DNA of 64,000 bases, taken from the NCBI GenBank assembly GCA_964433755.1, contig CAYSSR010000001.1, forward strand, positions 744,001 to 808,000, in the 5' to 3' direction. Shown here piece after piece: positions 53,321-62,762 of this stretch (positions within the stretch are counted from its first letter, which is position 1; each line of letters begins with the position of its first letter). The position numbers and the translations under genes are program-made. This DNA comes from JAUVXJ01 sp964433755 (GTDB lineage: Bacteria > Chloroflexota > Anaerolineae > UBA7937 > B3-Chlor). The notes below the pieces were generated by a model, which worked only from the letters and a program-made list of their open reading frames with translations, ran no database searches and was not told the origin of the DNA.

Positions 53321-54082
53321 GTGGAACTGATGTGTGTTCGTTCGGCAGGCGAGACTCGGTGGGTCCTGTCACAGGACGACGGACTATACTGGATCGAGGG
53401 CACGCCTCTCGGCCAGTGGCAGCGAGGCGCGGAGGTAAGCAGCCTGGCAGGAGTGACGTTCCTGCCGCCGTGCGCGCCATCCAAGATCATTGCGGTGGGA
53501 GTGAACTACCACGATCACGCGGATGAGATGGGCAGCCCGTCGCCGGAGGAGCCACTCTTCTTTCTGAAACCGCCGAGTTCGATCTTGGGACACAGGGAGA
53601 GCATCATCTATCCGAGACATCTCACGCAGAGAGTAGACTACGAGGGTGAGCTGGCTCTGGTGATTGGGAGGAGGGGGAAGCACATTCCTGTGGAAGAGGC
53701 GCTCGACTACGTGTTGGGATACACGTGCGCCAACGATGTCACCGCGCGCGACCTGCAGCGCCGAGATGGTCAATGGACCCGGGGCAAGGGATTCGACACC
53801 TTCTGCCCTCTGGGGCCGGTGGTCTGTACCGATGTGGATCCTCGCGAGTTGACCATCAGCACGAGGGTGAACGGCGAGCTCCGCCAGCATGCCCCAACAA
53901 GGGGGATGACCTTTCCCGCAGAGGTCCTCGTAAGCTCGATCTCGCAGGTGATGACCTTGGAGCCTGGGGATGTGTTGCTCACTGGGACACCGTCGGGCGT
54001 TGGCGAGCTATTCCCCGGTGATGTCGTCGAGGTGGAAATCGAGGGTATCGGTACGCTGGCAAATCCGGTGGAGATGGCATAG
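53321..54082 (+). CDS. Fumarylacetoacetate hydrolase-family (FAH/HpcE-type) enzyme
   Basis: The protein is about 253 residues. The C-terminal FAH domain begins PSKIIAVGVNYHDHADEMG, followed by DYEGELALVIGRRGKHIPVE with the metal-binding Glu residues, then YTCANDVTARDLQRRDGQWT with the Asp ligand, KGFDTFCPLGP and TGTPSGVGELFPGD. Such enzymes cleave or decarboxylate beta-diketo or 2-hydroxy-dienoate acids; the substrate is unknown. GTG at 53321 is supported by GAGGGA 9 nt upstream; ATG at 53330 is also possible. It precedes argF by 54 nt. Confidence 0.88.
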   Translation: MELMCVRSAGETRWVLSQDDGLYWIEGTPLGQWQRGAEVSSLAGVTFLPPCAPSKIIAVGVNYHDHADEMGSPSPEEPLFFLKPPSSILGHRESIIYPRHLTQRVDYEGELALVIGRRGKHIPVEEALDYVLGYTCANDVTARDLQRRDGQWTRGKGFDTFCPLGPVVCTDVDPRELTISTRVNGELRQHAPTRGMTFPAEVLVSSISQVMTLEPGDVLLTGTPSGVGELFPGDVVEVEIEGIGTLANPVEMA

Positions 54083-54085
54083 GTC

Positions 54086-54115
54086 TTTACTGCGTACGTT
54101 CTGTTGTGGTATACT
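54086..54115 (+). promoter_or_regulatory. Possible promoter for argF
   Basis: TTTACT (54086-54091), 18-nt spacer, TATACT (54110-54115), ending 21 nt before the argF ATG. Confidence 0.35.
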
Positions 54116-54136
54116 TCGTCCGGTTGGGAGAGAGGA

Positions 54137-55057
54137 ATGAGACATCTTGTCAGTGTGGAGCACCTTAGCACCGTGGAGGTCCGGGATCTGCTCGAGTTGG
54201 CAGTCGAGCTCAAAGATGAGTGGAGGAAGGGCGGCAACAATCCGGTGCTTGCAGGCAAGACCCTGGGCATGGTCTTCCAGAAACCCTCCTTGCGGACGCG
54301 AGTGTCCTTCGAAGTGGGGATGTCGCAACTCGGCGGAAGAGCGATGTACCTGTCACCTCAGGAGATCCAGTTGGGCCAGCGCGAGAGCGTGGCCGACGTC
54401 GCGCGGGTCTTGAGCAGATTCGTAGACGGGATCATGGCTCGTGTCTTCGACCATACCGACATAGAAGGACTGGCGGCCTACGCCTCGGTCCCGGTGATCA
54501 ACGGGCTTTCAGACTACGTTCATCCCTGTCAAGGCCTGAGCGATATTCTTACCATCTACGAGAAGAGAGGCGCCCTCCAGGGTCTGGTACTTGCCTACGT
54601 AGGTGATGGGAACAACGTAGCTCACTCCCTGCTGTTTGCAGGTAGCAAGGTGGGCATGGAGGTTCGAGTATCCACGCCATCGGGATACGAGCCGTCTGAC
54701 GAGGTGGTGAGCAAGGCGACGCGATTCGCCCGGGAGACTGGTGGCCGGGTGGTGCTCGATGTCGATCCGCGCTCCGCTGTGAGCGCAGCCGACGTCGTCT
54801 ACACGGACACGTGGGCCAGCATGGGGCAGGAGGACGAGCGCGAGGCTCGGCTGCCCCTGTTCCAGCCATACCAGGTCAACGGAGAATTGCTCTCCCTGGC
54901 CAAACCGGATGCCCTGGTTATGCACTGTCTGCCGGCGCACAGGGGAGAGGAGATCACAGACGAGGTGATCGATGGACCCCAGTCGGCTGTGCTGGACCAG
55001 GCGGAGAACAGGATGCATCTCCAGAAGGCCATTCTGGTTACGTTGATGGCTGGCTGA
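54137..55057 (+). CDS. argF: Ornithine carbamoyltransferase
   Basis: This 306-residue enzyme joins carbamoyl phosphate and ornithine to citrulline in arginine synthesis. SLRTRVSFEVG binds carbamoyl phosphate (the usual STRT is SLRT here), HPCQGLSD is the HPxQ motif, YVGDGNNVAHSL binds ornithine, and HCLPAHRGEEI holds the catalytic Cys. ATG at 54137 with GGGAG 6 nt upstream is preferred over the longer frame. No other arg genes lie nearby. Confidence 0.95.
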   Translation: MRHLVSVEHLSTVEVRDLLELAVELKDEWRKGGNNPVLAGKTLGMVFQKPSLRTRVSFEVGMSQLGGRAMYLSPQEIQLGQRESVADVARVLSRFVDGIMARVFDHTDIEGLAAYASVPVINGLSDYVHPCQGLSDILTIYEKRGALQGLVLAYVGDGNNVAHSLLFAGSKVGMEVRVSTPSGYEPSDEVVSKATRFARETGGRVVLDVDPRSAVSAADVVYTDTWASMGQEDEREARLPLFQPYQVNGELLSLAKPDALVMHCLPAHRGEEITDEVIDGPQSAVLDQAENRMHLQKAILVTLMAG

Positions 55058-55280
55058 GGTGGGCGATGCGGTCTCCGTCGGGCCGGCGTTTCCCGTGCGC
55101 CTCAGAGCGCCAGCCAGGGACAGCGCGATCCCGCCCTCGTGGCGGCTGATGCGGTTGTACAGATCGACCTTCCTGCTGGCGCGTCCTGGCGCAGGTAATG
55201 CCATGCTCACGGTGGTGAAACACCTCTGCGGCCATTGCTGAGGTGCTTCGTGATGAGAGAGATGAGGGTCTTGAGCTCAC

Positions 55281-57509
55281 ATGGCTGGTGATCGAACCGC
55301 CTTCGAAACGGCCGTCAAGAGGGCGCATAGCTATGCGTGGGAGAAGCGGTGGAGGAAGGCCATCGAGGAGTATGAGTTGGCCGTCGCCGAGTTCCCCGAT
55401 GATTTGACGGCTCGAAGCGGGTTGGCCTTCGCGTTCTACAAGGGTGAGAGATCGAGGGAGGCGCTCCGCGAGTACAGACGGGTCTCTGAGCTCAAACCCG
55501 ATGACCCCGCGCCCAGGCTCAAGGTGGCGCAGATTCTGGAGCAGTTGGGTCGGGCATCCGATGCTGCTGAGGCCTGGGTGGGCCTGGCAGATGTCTACGT
55601 GCAGTTGAAGGACCTGGGTCGGGCCGAGGAAGCCTGGAAGCAGGCCGTGCGACTGCATCCGGAGAGCAAGGAGGCTCATCTCAAGCTGGCTGACGCCTGC
55701 GCCTACAGGTCCAGGCCGGCGGAGGCGGCCAAAGAGTACCTGGCTCTGGCCCGACTCCACTACGACGACGGCGAACTCGAGCAAGCAGCAAGTCAGTGCC
55801 AGCGTGTGCTATCGCTCGATGCTGGGAACCGGGGCGCCCGTACTCTGCTGGAGCGGCTGAGTTCAGAAGGGGGGATAACCATTTCTACGTCTGGCCTCGT
55901 CTCCTTGAAAGAGGAACTCGGCCCGATGGAGGAGGCTGTCCACGTCGCTCTGACAGCTTTGGCGGAGGCGCTCCTGGAAGATGGGGAGCTTGGTGATGCG
56001 GCAGAGGCATCAGCAACGACGGAAAGCGGAGACGTGCGGACCATACTGGGCAAGGCCATAGATTTCCACTCGCGGGGCATGATCCAGGATGCCCTGGGCT
56101 TCTACGAGCAAGCTCTGGAAAGGGGAGTCGAGCTCCCCGCTGTAGTGTTCAGCCTGGGGCTCTTGAAGAAGGGGCTTTCTCAGTTCGATGAGGCTATAGA
56201 GCTGCTTCGGCGGTCTGCGGAGGTGCGTGAATACCGTCTGGCGAGCCAGATAGGGCTCGCCCAGTGCTGTTGGGCCGAGGGCAAGCTGGACGATGCGATG
56301 TCCAGATTCCTGGAGGCGCTGAAGATCATCGATCTGGAGATCCTGGGTGAGGGTCACGACGACGAAATCATCCGTGCGTATGACAGCATGGCTTCTAGCG
56401 AATGGGGTCGAGGCGACGGCGGAAGGTCTGAGTTGCTGATTCACTCTATGATGGATCTCTTGAGCGGCGCTGGATGGAAGCAGAAGATCAAGGAGGCGCG
56501 ACGCAAGCTGGATAGCCTGGCTCAGGATGGTGTCGTGCCCATCCTTCCTGAGGTCCTGGAGATCCCTGGAGGGGATGAGGTGGTGGACCTGATGGTCCGA
56601 AGCCGCGAATACCAGAGCCGCGGTATGCCTTTCACTGCGTTGGAGGAGTGCTACCGGGCTGCCAGGCTGGCGCCGACCTATCTCCCTCTGCACCTGCGGC
56701 TGGCGGAGATCTTTGCTCAGCAGGGTAAAGCCGAAGAAGCCGTAAGCAAGTACAGTTCGGTGGCGCAGTCCTATCTGATGCGCGACGACCCGCGCAGGGC
56801 AATTGAAGTGTATAGGCAAGCTTTGTCTGCGGCGCCGATGGCCGTTTCAGTCAGAGAGAAGCTGATCGATCTGTTGATCGAGCACGATGAGACAGACCTA
56901 GCTCTGGAGGAGTGCATAGCTCTGGGCGAGAGCTACTATCGACTGGCTCGCGTGGACGCTGCGCTGGAGAGATACGAGCAGGCCCTGAAGCTTGCTCGTC
57001 GTGAGAAAGCTTCACCAGAGTGGCAAGCTCGCATACTCCATCGCGTGGCCGACCTTCAGACGCAGCGCGTGCACTGGAAGGAGGCCCTGAAGACTTACGA
57101 GCAGATCATAGCGCTCTCACCTGGGGACGAGCAGGCAAGGTTCCGCACGGTGGAGCTTCGCTACAAGCTGGGGCAACACGCGCAGGCCCTCGCAGATGTG
57201 GATGAGTTGATCGTCCACTATGGCAAGAAAAGGGACTTCGACAAGATCATCAGGACCCTGCGGGAGTTGGTGGCCTCCAATCCTCAGGACATCCCCATGC
57301 GATCCCGGCTGAGCCGGATCTACATGGAGCTGGGGATGAAGGCGGAGGCCATCGCGGAACTTGATACTCTGGGCGAACTGCAACTGGAAGCCGGACGCAG
57401 GCAGGAGGCCATGGAGACCCTTAGAACCATCATTGGCTTGGAGCCAGACGACAAGGCAGGGTACACTCAGCTCCTGTCAGAGCTCAGGGACGGCGCACCG
57501 GCGGTATGA
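55281..57509 (+). CDS. Long TPR-repeat protein upstream of cdaA
   Basis: This 742-residue protein has no signal peptide or TM helix and consists of TPR units throughout. Repeats such as WRKAIEEYELAVAEFPDD, EEAVSKYSSVAQSYL and WKEALKTYEQIIALSPGDEQ recur, and a Ser/Glu-rich break lies near residues 200-260. It should be a cytoplasmic scaffold. It is followed after 48 nt by cdaA, so it may be co-transcribed with the c-di-AMP genes. Function is not recognised. Confidence 0.75.
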   Translation: MAGDRTAFETAVKRAHSYAWEKRWRKAIEEYELAVAEFPDDLTARSGLAFAFYKGERSREALREYRRVSELKPDDPAPRLKVAQILEQLGRASDAAEAWVGLADVYVQLKDLGRAEEAWKQAVRLHPESKEAHLKLADACAYRSRPAEAAKEYLALARLHYDDGELEQAASQCQRVLSLDAGNRGARTLLERLSSEGGITISTSGLVSLKEELGPMEEAVHVALTALAEALLEDGELGDAAEASATTESGDVRTILGKAIDFHSRGMIQDALGFYEQALERGVELPAVVFSLGLLKKGLSQFDEAIELLRRSAEVREYRLASQIGLAQCCWAEGKLDDAMSRFLEALKIIDLEILGEGHDDEIIRAYDSMASSEWGRGDGGRSELLIHSMMDLLSGAGWKQKIKEARRKLDSLAQDGVVPILPEVLEIPGGDEVVDLMVRSREYQSRGMPFTALEECYRAARLAPTYLPLHLRLAEIFAQQGKAEEAVSKYSSVAQSYLMRDDPRRAIEVYRQALSAAPMAVSVREKLIDLLIEHDETDLALEECIALGESYYRLARVDAALERYEQALKLARREKASPEWQARILHRVADLQTQRVHWKEALKTYEQIIALSPGDEQARFRTVELRYKLGQHAQALADVDELIVHYGKKRDFDKIIRTLRELVASNPQDIPMRSRLSRIYMELGMKAEAIAELDTLGELQLEAGRRQEAMETLRTIIGLEPDDKAGYTQLLSELRDGAPAV

Positions 57510-57557
57510 ACGAGAACGTGGCTTCGGCCACTACTATGGTGACTTCGAGAGGGTATA

Positions 57558-58367
57558 GTGTCGGACATCCTGTGGATACTCTCGCATTTCGAGTTGAATG
57601 ATCTGCTCGACATCCTGTTGGTCACCGCCATATTCTGGGGTCTATTGTACCTGGTTAGGGGCACTCGGGCAGTTGCCTTGATGCGCGGTGTTCTCCTGCT
57701 GGTCATAGCTGTCGTGCTGGCCAGCAACTTCCTCTCACTCACGGCCTTCAACTGGCTGATTCAGAACACTCTGCCCGCCCTCCTCGTGGCGGTGCCGGTG
57801 ATCTTCCAGCCGGAACTGCGTCGGGCGCTGGAACGCCTTGGGCGCGGAGGGGGACTGGTTTCCTTCTCTTCCACCGAAGCTATAACCATGGGTGTCAGCC
57901 AGCAGATCGCGCGGGCGGCACAGCAGTTGTCTGAGCGACGGCACGGTGGTCTGATAGTGATGGAGCGCGAAACCGGGCTTCAAGAGTACGTAGATACCGG
58001 GGTGCCCATAGATGGAGAAGTGACCACCGAGCTTCTTCTTACCATCTTTCAGCCTAACACGGCGCTGCACGACGGCGCGGCGATAATCCGCGGAGACAGG
58101 ATTGTGGCGGCTGCCTGCATCTTGCCGCTGGCGGAGACCAGTCGCGTACACCGGGGTCTCGGCCTGAGGCACCGGGCGGCAGTGGGGATCACAGAGCAGA
58201 GCGACGCCGTGGCGGTTATTGTATCGGAAGAAACCTCGATCATTTCGGTCGCCAGGTATGGGGAGATGGTGTCCAATCTTGATGAAGCTCGCTTGCGAGA
58301 GTCCCTGCGCTCAGCATATCGGCGACCATTGGACGGCACTCTGTCACGCTGGGCCGTGCAGAAGTAG
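57558..58367 (+). CDS. cdaA: Diadenylate cyclase CdaA/DacA
   Basis: This 269-residue protein has three N-terminal TM helices (to about residue 80) and a DAC domain with NTALHDGAAIIRGD (DGA motif) and LGLRHRAAVGI (RHR motif). It makes cyclic di-AMP, which controls potassium uptake, osmotic balance and cell-wall homeostasis. The GTG start at 57558 has GAGAGGG just upstream. It is followed by cdaR. Confidence 0.96.
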   Translation: MSDILWILSHFELNDLLDILLVTAIFWGLLYLVRGTRAVALMRGVLLLVIAVVLASNFLSLTAFNWLIQNTLPALLVAVPVIFQPELRRALERLGRGGGLVSFSSTEAITMGVSQQIARAAQQLSERRHGGLIVMERETGLQEYVDTGVPIDGEVTTELLLTIFQPNTALHDGAAIIRGDRIVAAACILPLAETSRVHRGLGLRHRAAVGITEQSDAVAVIVSEETSIISVARYGEMVSNLDEARLRESLRSAYRRPLDGTLSRWAVQK

Positions 58368-58374
58368 GTGATAA

Positions 58375-59640
58375 GTGTCTTTCGAGTCACGAGGCCGGAC
58401 AGTCCAGAGAGGAGGCGTACGGGGCATAGTGCGCTCCATACTCAACAGGAGCAACCTCGCTTCGATGGTCATGGCCTTGGTCCTCGGCGTCATGGTCTGG
58501 ATGGGGGCCACGATCCAGGCGAGTCCCTTTGCCGAGGGCTACCTGGCGGAGGCCGTTCCTGTGGAGGTCGTGAACAGGGGAGAGGGGCTGGTCATCGTGG
58601 GTGACTCGAGCCAACAGGTCATGGTCAGGGTCAGGACTCCAGAGTCGGTGTGGGAGGACCTGAGTCCCAGTAGCTTCCGAGCGTACGTCGACCTCGCGGG
58701 TCTGGACGTGGGACTGCATGAGGTCCCTGTCCAGGTGGAGCCGGCGGGCAACCTGGTGCGAATCCTGGAGGTGTCACCGGCTGCACTCACGATTCGTCTC
58801 GACACCAGGGGCGAGAAGACTGTCGCGGTGAGAGTCAGCATCTATGGCAATCCACCGCTGGGCTTCGGGATTGGATCCATCGAGGTTGAGCCGGCGTGGG
58901 TAGAGGTGAGCGGGCCTCAGACTCAAGTAGACCAGGTGGTTCAAGTCAGCGCCGGGATCTACCTGAGCGGCGAGAAAGACACCTTCGAACGCAGCGTAAC
59001 CTTGTCAGCCACGAACGAGGTGGGGAGCGTAGTGGAGGGGGTCGAGCTGGGACAGAAGACGGCCAGAGTGACGGTTCCCATAGAGCAAGAGGTGGGGTAC
59101 CGTGAGTTGTCGATCAGGGCCAAGATCGAGGGGAATCCAGCCTCAGGATACTGGATCAGTAGTATCAGCGCTGAACCTTCCACGGTGACCGTGTTCGGAG
59201 ATCCCACAGCCGTGAACGAGATCCCGGGCTATCTGGAGACGTATCCGGTGAGCGTGGAAGGTGCACGGGACGAAGTATCGGAGCAAGTGGCCATTGTCTT
59301 CCCAGAAGGCGTCTCCGCTCTGGAGGACGTGGCGACGGTCCAGGCCGTCATCGAGATCTCGCCTGTCCTGGGCGGACAGACTATCCAACTTGCCCCAGTA
59401 GTCCAGGGCCTGGGCCGGGGATTGGAGGCGACTTTCTCTCCCGACACGGTGGAGGTCATCCTCTCGGGGCCGTTGTCCGATCTCGAAGCCCTGGAGTCCG
59501 GCGATGTCTTGGTTACCCTCGATCTCTCTGGGTACGAGCCGGGGACCCATTTCGTGACGCCCGAAGTTGAGAAACCTAGTTCCTTGGGTGTGCAGGCGGT
59601 CCTTCCCGACCAGGTCGAGGTGGTGATCAAGGAATCATGA
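58375..59640 (+). CDS. cdaR: YbbR-domain protein CdaR, regulator of CdaA
   Basis: This 421-residue protein has one N-terminal TM helix (MVMALVLGVMVWMGATIQ) and about four YbbR-type beta domains, each ending with SIEVEPAWVEVSGP or SISAEPSTVTVFGDP-like segments. In Gram-positives CdaR binds CdaA outside the membrane and tunes it. GTG at 58375 is 7 nt after cdaA. It overlaps der by ATGA (59637-59640). Confidence 0.92.
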   Translation: MSFESRGRTVQRGGVRGIVRSILNRSNLASMVMALVLGVMVWMGATIQASPFAEGYLAEAVPVEVVNRGEGLVIVGDSSQQVMVRVRTPESVWEDLSPSSFRAYVDLAGLDVGLHEVPVQVEPAGNLVRILEVSPAALTIRLDTRGEKTVAVRVSIYGNPPLGFGIGSIEVEPAWVEVSGPQTQVDQVVQVSAGIYLSGEKDTFERSVTLSATNEVGSVVEGVELGQKTARVTVPIEQEVGYRELSIRAKIEGNPASGYWISSISAEPSTVTVFGDPTAVNEIPGYLETYPVSVEGARDEVSEQVAIVFPEGVSALEDVATVQAVIEISPVLGGQTIQLAPVVQGLGRGLEATFSPDTVEVILSGPLSDLEALESGDVLVTLDLSGYEPGTHFVTPEVEKPSSLGVQAVLPDQVEVVIKES

Positions 59641-60947
59641 CCAAGCCCCTCGTGGCCCTGGTCGGTCGCCCCAACGTCGGCAAGTCAACCCTCTTCAATC
59701 GCCTCGTCGAGCAACCTCTCGCCATTGTTGAGGACGTGCCGGGCACGACCCGAGACCGCATCTACGCTGACGCCGAGTGGGGTGGCACGACCTTCACCTT
59801 CGTGGACACGGGAGGCCTCGTGCCGGACTCCGGTGATGATCTGGCGACGCTCGTGCGTGGTCAGGTGGAGGTCGCGATCGCGGAAGCAGAAGCGATCATC
59901 TTCATGGTCGACGTCACCGAGGGAGTGACCGGCAGCGATCTGGAGATCGCGGGCCTCCTGAGACGCTCGGGGAAGCCAGTGCTCTTGGCGGTCAACAAGG
60001 CGGACAATGAGAGCCGCCGTCGAGATGCGACGGAGTTCTACGAGCTGGGGTTGGGCGAGCCCATTCCCATCTCGGCCTACCATGGCACCGGTACCGGGGA
60101 TCTCCTCGATGCCCTGTTGAAGGTCGGGTGGTCGGAGACGAGACCGCTGCCGACCGAGGGAACCAGCATAGCCATAGTGGGTCGCCCCAACGTCGGCAAG
60201 TCGTCGCTGCTCAACCACCTTCTGGGTCGCGAGCGCATGATCGTCAGCGAGACCCCGGGCACCACACGGGACGCAGTGGATAGCCTGATCGACTGGAATG
60301 GGCAGCAGGTGACGCTGATCGACACGGCGGGCATCCGAAAGCGCGGACGGATCGTCCCCGGCATCGAGCGGTACAGCGTGATCCGGGCACTGAGGGCGAT
60401 TCAACGTGCGGACGTGGCGCTGTTGCTGCTGGACGCCACGGAGGGAGTCACGGAGCAGGATGCGCACATCGCTGGATACGTGGTGGACGAGGCCAAGGGC
60501 CTGGTGCTTCTGGTGAACAAGTGGGACTTGGTGGAGAAGGATGCCTACAGCGTGCAGTACTACACCGACGAGATTCGGCGGGCTTTGAGGTTCGTGGCTT
60601 ATGCGCCCCTGGTCTTCGTCTCGGCCGTCACTGGCCAGCGGGTGGGGAGAGCGATAGACGTGGCTCTCGAGGTCCAGGAATCGAGGTCCACTCGTGTTCC
60701 TACGGGCGAGCTTAACAGACTGGTGATGGAATCGGTTTCCAGGCACGCACCTCCGTCGAAGAGGGGCAAGCGCCTGAAGATCTACTACGCAACGCAGGTC
60801 GGCAAAGCTCCGCCCCGGTTCGTCTTCTTCGTCAATGACCCCCAGTTGGTACACTTCTCCTATCAGCGGTACCTGGAGAACCAGTTGCGAGAATCCTTCG
60901 GATTCGAAGGCTCCCCGCTGAGGATGGCTTTCCAGAGACGCCGGTAG
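59637..60947 (+). CDS. der: Double GTPase Der/EngA
   Basis: This 436-residue ribosome assembly GTPase has two G domains: GRPNVGKSTLFNRL with DTGG and NKAD, and GRPNVGKSSLLNHL with DTAG and NKWD, plus a KH-like C-terminus (KIYYATQVGKAPPRFVFFVN). It matures the 50S subunit. It is translationally coupled to cdaR; the grouping with cdaA-cdaR instead of glmM is unlike Bacillus. Confidence 0.97.
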   Translation: MTKPLVALVGRPNVGKSTLFNRLVEQPLAIVEDVPGTTRDRIYADAEWGGTTFTFVDTGGLVPDSGDDLATLVRGQVEVAIAEAEAIIFMVDVTEGVTGSDLEIAGLLRRSGKPVLLAVNKADNESRRRDATEFYELGLGEPIPISAYHGTGTGDLLDALLKVGWSETRPLPTEGTSIAIVGRPNVGKSSLLNHLLGRERMIVSETPGTTRDAVDSLIDWNGQQVTLIDTAGIRKRGRIVPGIERYSVIRALRAIQRADVALLLLDATEGVTEQDAHIAGYVVDEAKGLVLLVNKWDLVEKDAYSVQYYTDEIRRALRFVAYAPLVFVSAVTGQRVGRAIDVALEVQESRSTRVPTGELNRLVMESVSRHAPPSKRGKRLKIYYATQVGKAPPRFVFFVNDPQLVHFSYQRYLENQLRESFGFEGSPLRMAFQRRR

Positions 60948-60972
60948 GAAGCCCCGTGACGCTTGACGGGAC

Positions 60973-62121
60973 CTAGCTCCTGCCCAGGACCTGTCGCGCG
61001 ATAACCAGTCTCTGGATCTCCGACGTTCCCTCGCCGATCTGAGTGAGGCGGTTGTCCCTGTAGAAACGTTCCACAGGGTAGTCCTTCGTGTACCCGTACC
61101 CGGCGTGAATCTGTAGCGCGTTGAAACAGGCCAGCTCCGCCGCTTCTGAGGCGAACAGCTTGCCCATGGCCGCTTCCTTGGTGAATCTCTTCCCCTCGTC
61201 CTCCAGGCACGCGGCCTTGTGCACCAGCAATCGTCCGGCCTCGATCCTCGTGGCTGCGTCGGCAATCATCCACTGGACAGCCTGAAACTCGGAAATGGGG
61301 CGTGCGAACTGATGGCGTTCTCTGGCATACTTGGTGGCGGCCTCCAGAGCTGCCTGACCCAGCCCGAGCGCCATCGCCCCGATGCTGATGCGGCCCCCAT
61401 CGAGCACTTCCAGAATCTGCTTGAAGCCGTCTCCCTCGTTCCCCAAAAGGTTCTCTTTGGGGATTCGACAATCCTCGAAGAAGAGCTGCGAAGTGGGGGA
61501 GCCCTTGAGCCCCATCTTGTCCTCGATCTTCCCCACTGAGAAGCCAGGGGTGTCTGTTTCCACAATGAAGCTCGAGATCCCGTGGGACCCTCTGGCAGAG
61601 GGGTCGGTCTTGGCGATCACGATCACGATGTGAGCCACGGGGCCGTTGGTGATCAACGACTTGGCACCGTTGATGACCCACTCGTTGCCATCGAGGACGG
61701 CAGTGGTCGTGGTGGACCCGGCATCCGATCCGGCTTCAGGCTCGGTCAGTCCCAGCGCCCCGAGCCATTCGCCCCTGGCGAGAGGTATCAGGAATCGCTG
61801 CTTCTGTTCTTCAGTGCCGAAGAGGTAGATGGGGGAACTGCCAAGAGAGATGTGTGCGGCGTAGGATAGGCCGTGGGATCCGCAGGCGCGCGATATCTCT
61901 TCCGTAGCTATGGCGTAACAGACTGTGTCGCCACCTGCGCCGCCGTACTTCTCGGGCCAGGGCAGCCCGAGGAGGCCCAACTCTCCCATCTTCTTGAAGT
62001 TGTCCTCGGGAAACCTTCCTTCCTTGTCCACGTCGGCTGCGATGGGCATGATCTCGTTCTCAGCGAAATCACGCACCATCTCCCTGATCATGTTCTGTTC
62101 TTCCGTTAGCTCGAAATCCAT
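60973..62121 (-). CDS. Acyl-CoA dehydrogenase
   Basis: This 382-residue FAD enzyme begins MDFELTEEQNMIREMVRDFA and has GLTEPEAGSDAGSTTTTA, KSLITNGPVAHIVIV, GFKQILEVLDGGRISIGAMA and QIHAGYGYTKDYPVERFYRD, ending IGEGTSEIQRLVIARQVLG. The layout is that of butyryl/short-chain or isovaleryl-type members. The start at 62121 is the homologous one; an ATG nine codons upstream adds only MRFTRGCES. It is the last gene of a thiolase-DUF35-DUF35-ACAD set, pointing to degradation of an acyl-CoA. It is a paralogue of the dehydrogenase at 28520. Confidence 0.95.
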   Translation of the reverse strand: MDFELTEEQNMIREMVRDFAENEIMPIAADVDKEGRFPEDNFKKMGELGLLGLPWPEKYGGAGGDTVCYAIATEEISRACGSHGLSYAAHISLGSSPIYLFGTEEQKQRFLIPLARGEWLGALGLTEPEAGSDAGSTTTTAVLDGNEWVINGAKSLITNGPVAHIVIVIAKTDPSARGSHGISSFIVETDTPGFSVGKIEDKMGLKGSPTSQLFFEDCRIPKENLLGNEGDGFKQILEVLDGGRISIGAMALGLGQAALEAATKYARERHQFARPISEFQAVQWMIADAATRIEAGRLLVHKAACLEDEGKRFTKEAAMGKLFASEAAELACFNALQIHAGYGYTKDYPVERFYRDNRLTQIGEGTSEIQRLVIARQVLGRS

Positions 62122-62222
62122 GCTCTCGCACCCTCTTGTGAACCGCATGCGACCGCCGCAAACGAGGGCTCGGGGCGGTCTGCGCGCTTAGGGCCTTGCA
62201 GCTTCGGCCCACTCGATTCCTG

Positions 62223-62696
62223 CTAGACGGGCTTGAAGTACTTGATGTCCAGGATTGAGCCCTCGCGCTCCTTCTTCGGCTTGAGAACCGCCTCAACTGG
62301 CATGTCGATCTCTACCTCGGCGAGGTCAACCTCCCCAAGTCTGTGAACGATGCCACCGTGGGCTCCATCGAACCTGATGAGGGCAAGGACCTCGGGCTGG
62401 TCCATCGCCTCGTCCGCCAGGTTCCGCGTGAGGACGGTGAACGTGTAGACGGTTCCTCTGGTTCCCACCTCGACCCACTCGTCCAACTGCGCGAAACAGC
62501 GCTCGCAGTACATCGTAGGCGGAACGTAGGTCAGATCGCAGGCTGGGCAGAGGGTGCCCATGAGGACGCCTTGGTCCTTGATGGCGCGCAGAAATCTCTC
62601 GCCAGCGATACCCACGGTGTATTCGCTCTCCAGGGGCATATCGTCGCACCAGACCTTTGCCTTCCCTGGAGTTCCTATGCGTTCGATGAGGGACAT
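62223..62696 (-). CDS. DUF35-type zinc-ribbon/OB-fold protein, second of a tandem pair
   Basis: This 157-residue protein has a helix and a zinc ribbon with CPAC and, 15 residues on, CERC, followed by an OB fold that ends DIKYFKPV. Such DUF35 proteins bind CoA substrates and are essential partners of thiolase-type or HMG-CoA-synthase-type enzymes. GGGAGG lies about 7 nt before ATG 62696. Paired with the neighbour at 62763-63266, which also ends DIKYFKPL. Confidence 0.85.
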   Translation of the reverse strand: MSLIERIGTPGKAKVWCDDMPLESEYTVGIAGERFLRAIKDQGVLMGTLCPACDLTYVPPTMYCERCFAQLDEWVEVGTRGTVYTFTVLTRNLADEAMDQPEVLALIRFDGAHGGIVHRLGEVDLAEVEIDMPVEAVLKPKKEREGSILDIKYFKPV

Positions 62697-62762
62697 ATCG
62701 TTTCCTCCCCGGATAACGTAGCAGTCAGGCTAGCCAGTTCGCTGAGCCGTTGCGGTGGTCTT

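Noticed and set aside
52821..53480. A 219-codon minus-strand frame before the FAH-family gene
   Set aside because: It overlaps the FAH gene antisense, spans the scpA and FAH promoters and is Arg/Pro/Ser-rich, typical of a GC-rich shadow frame.
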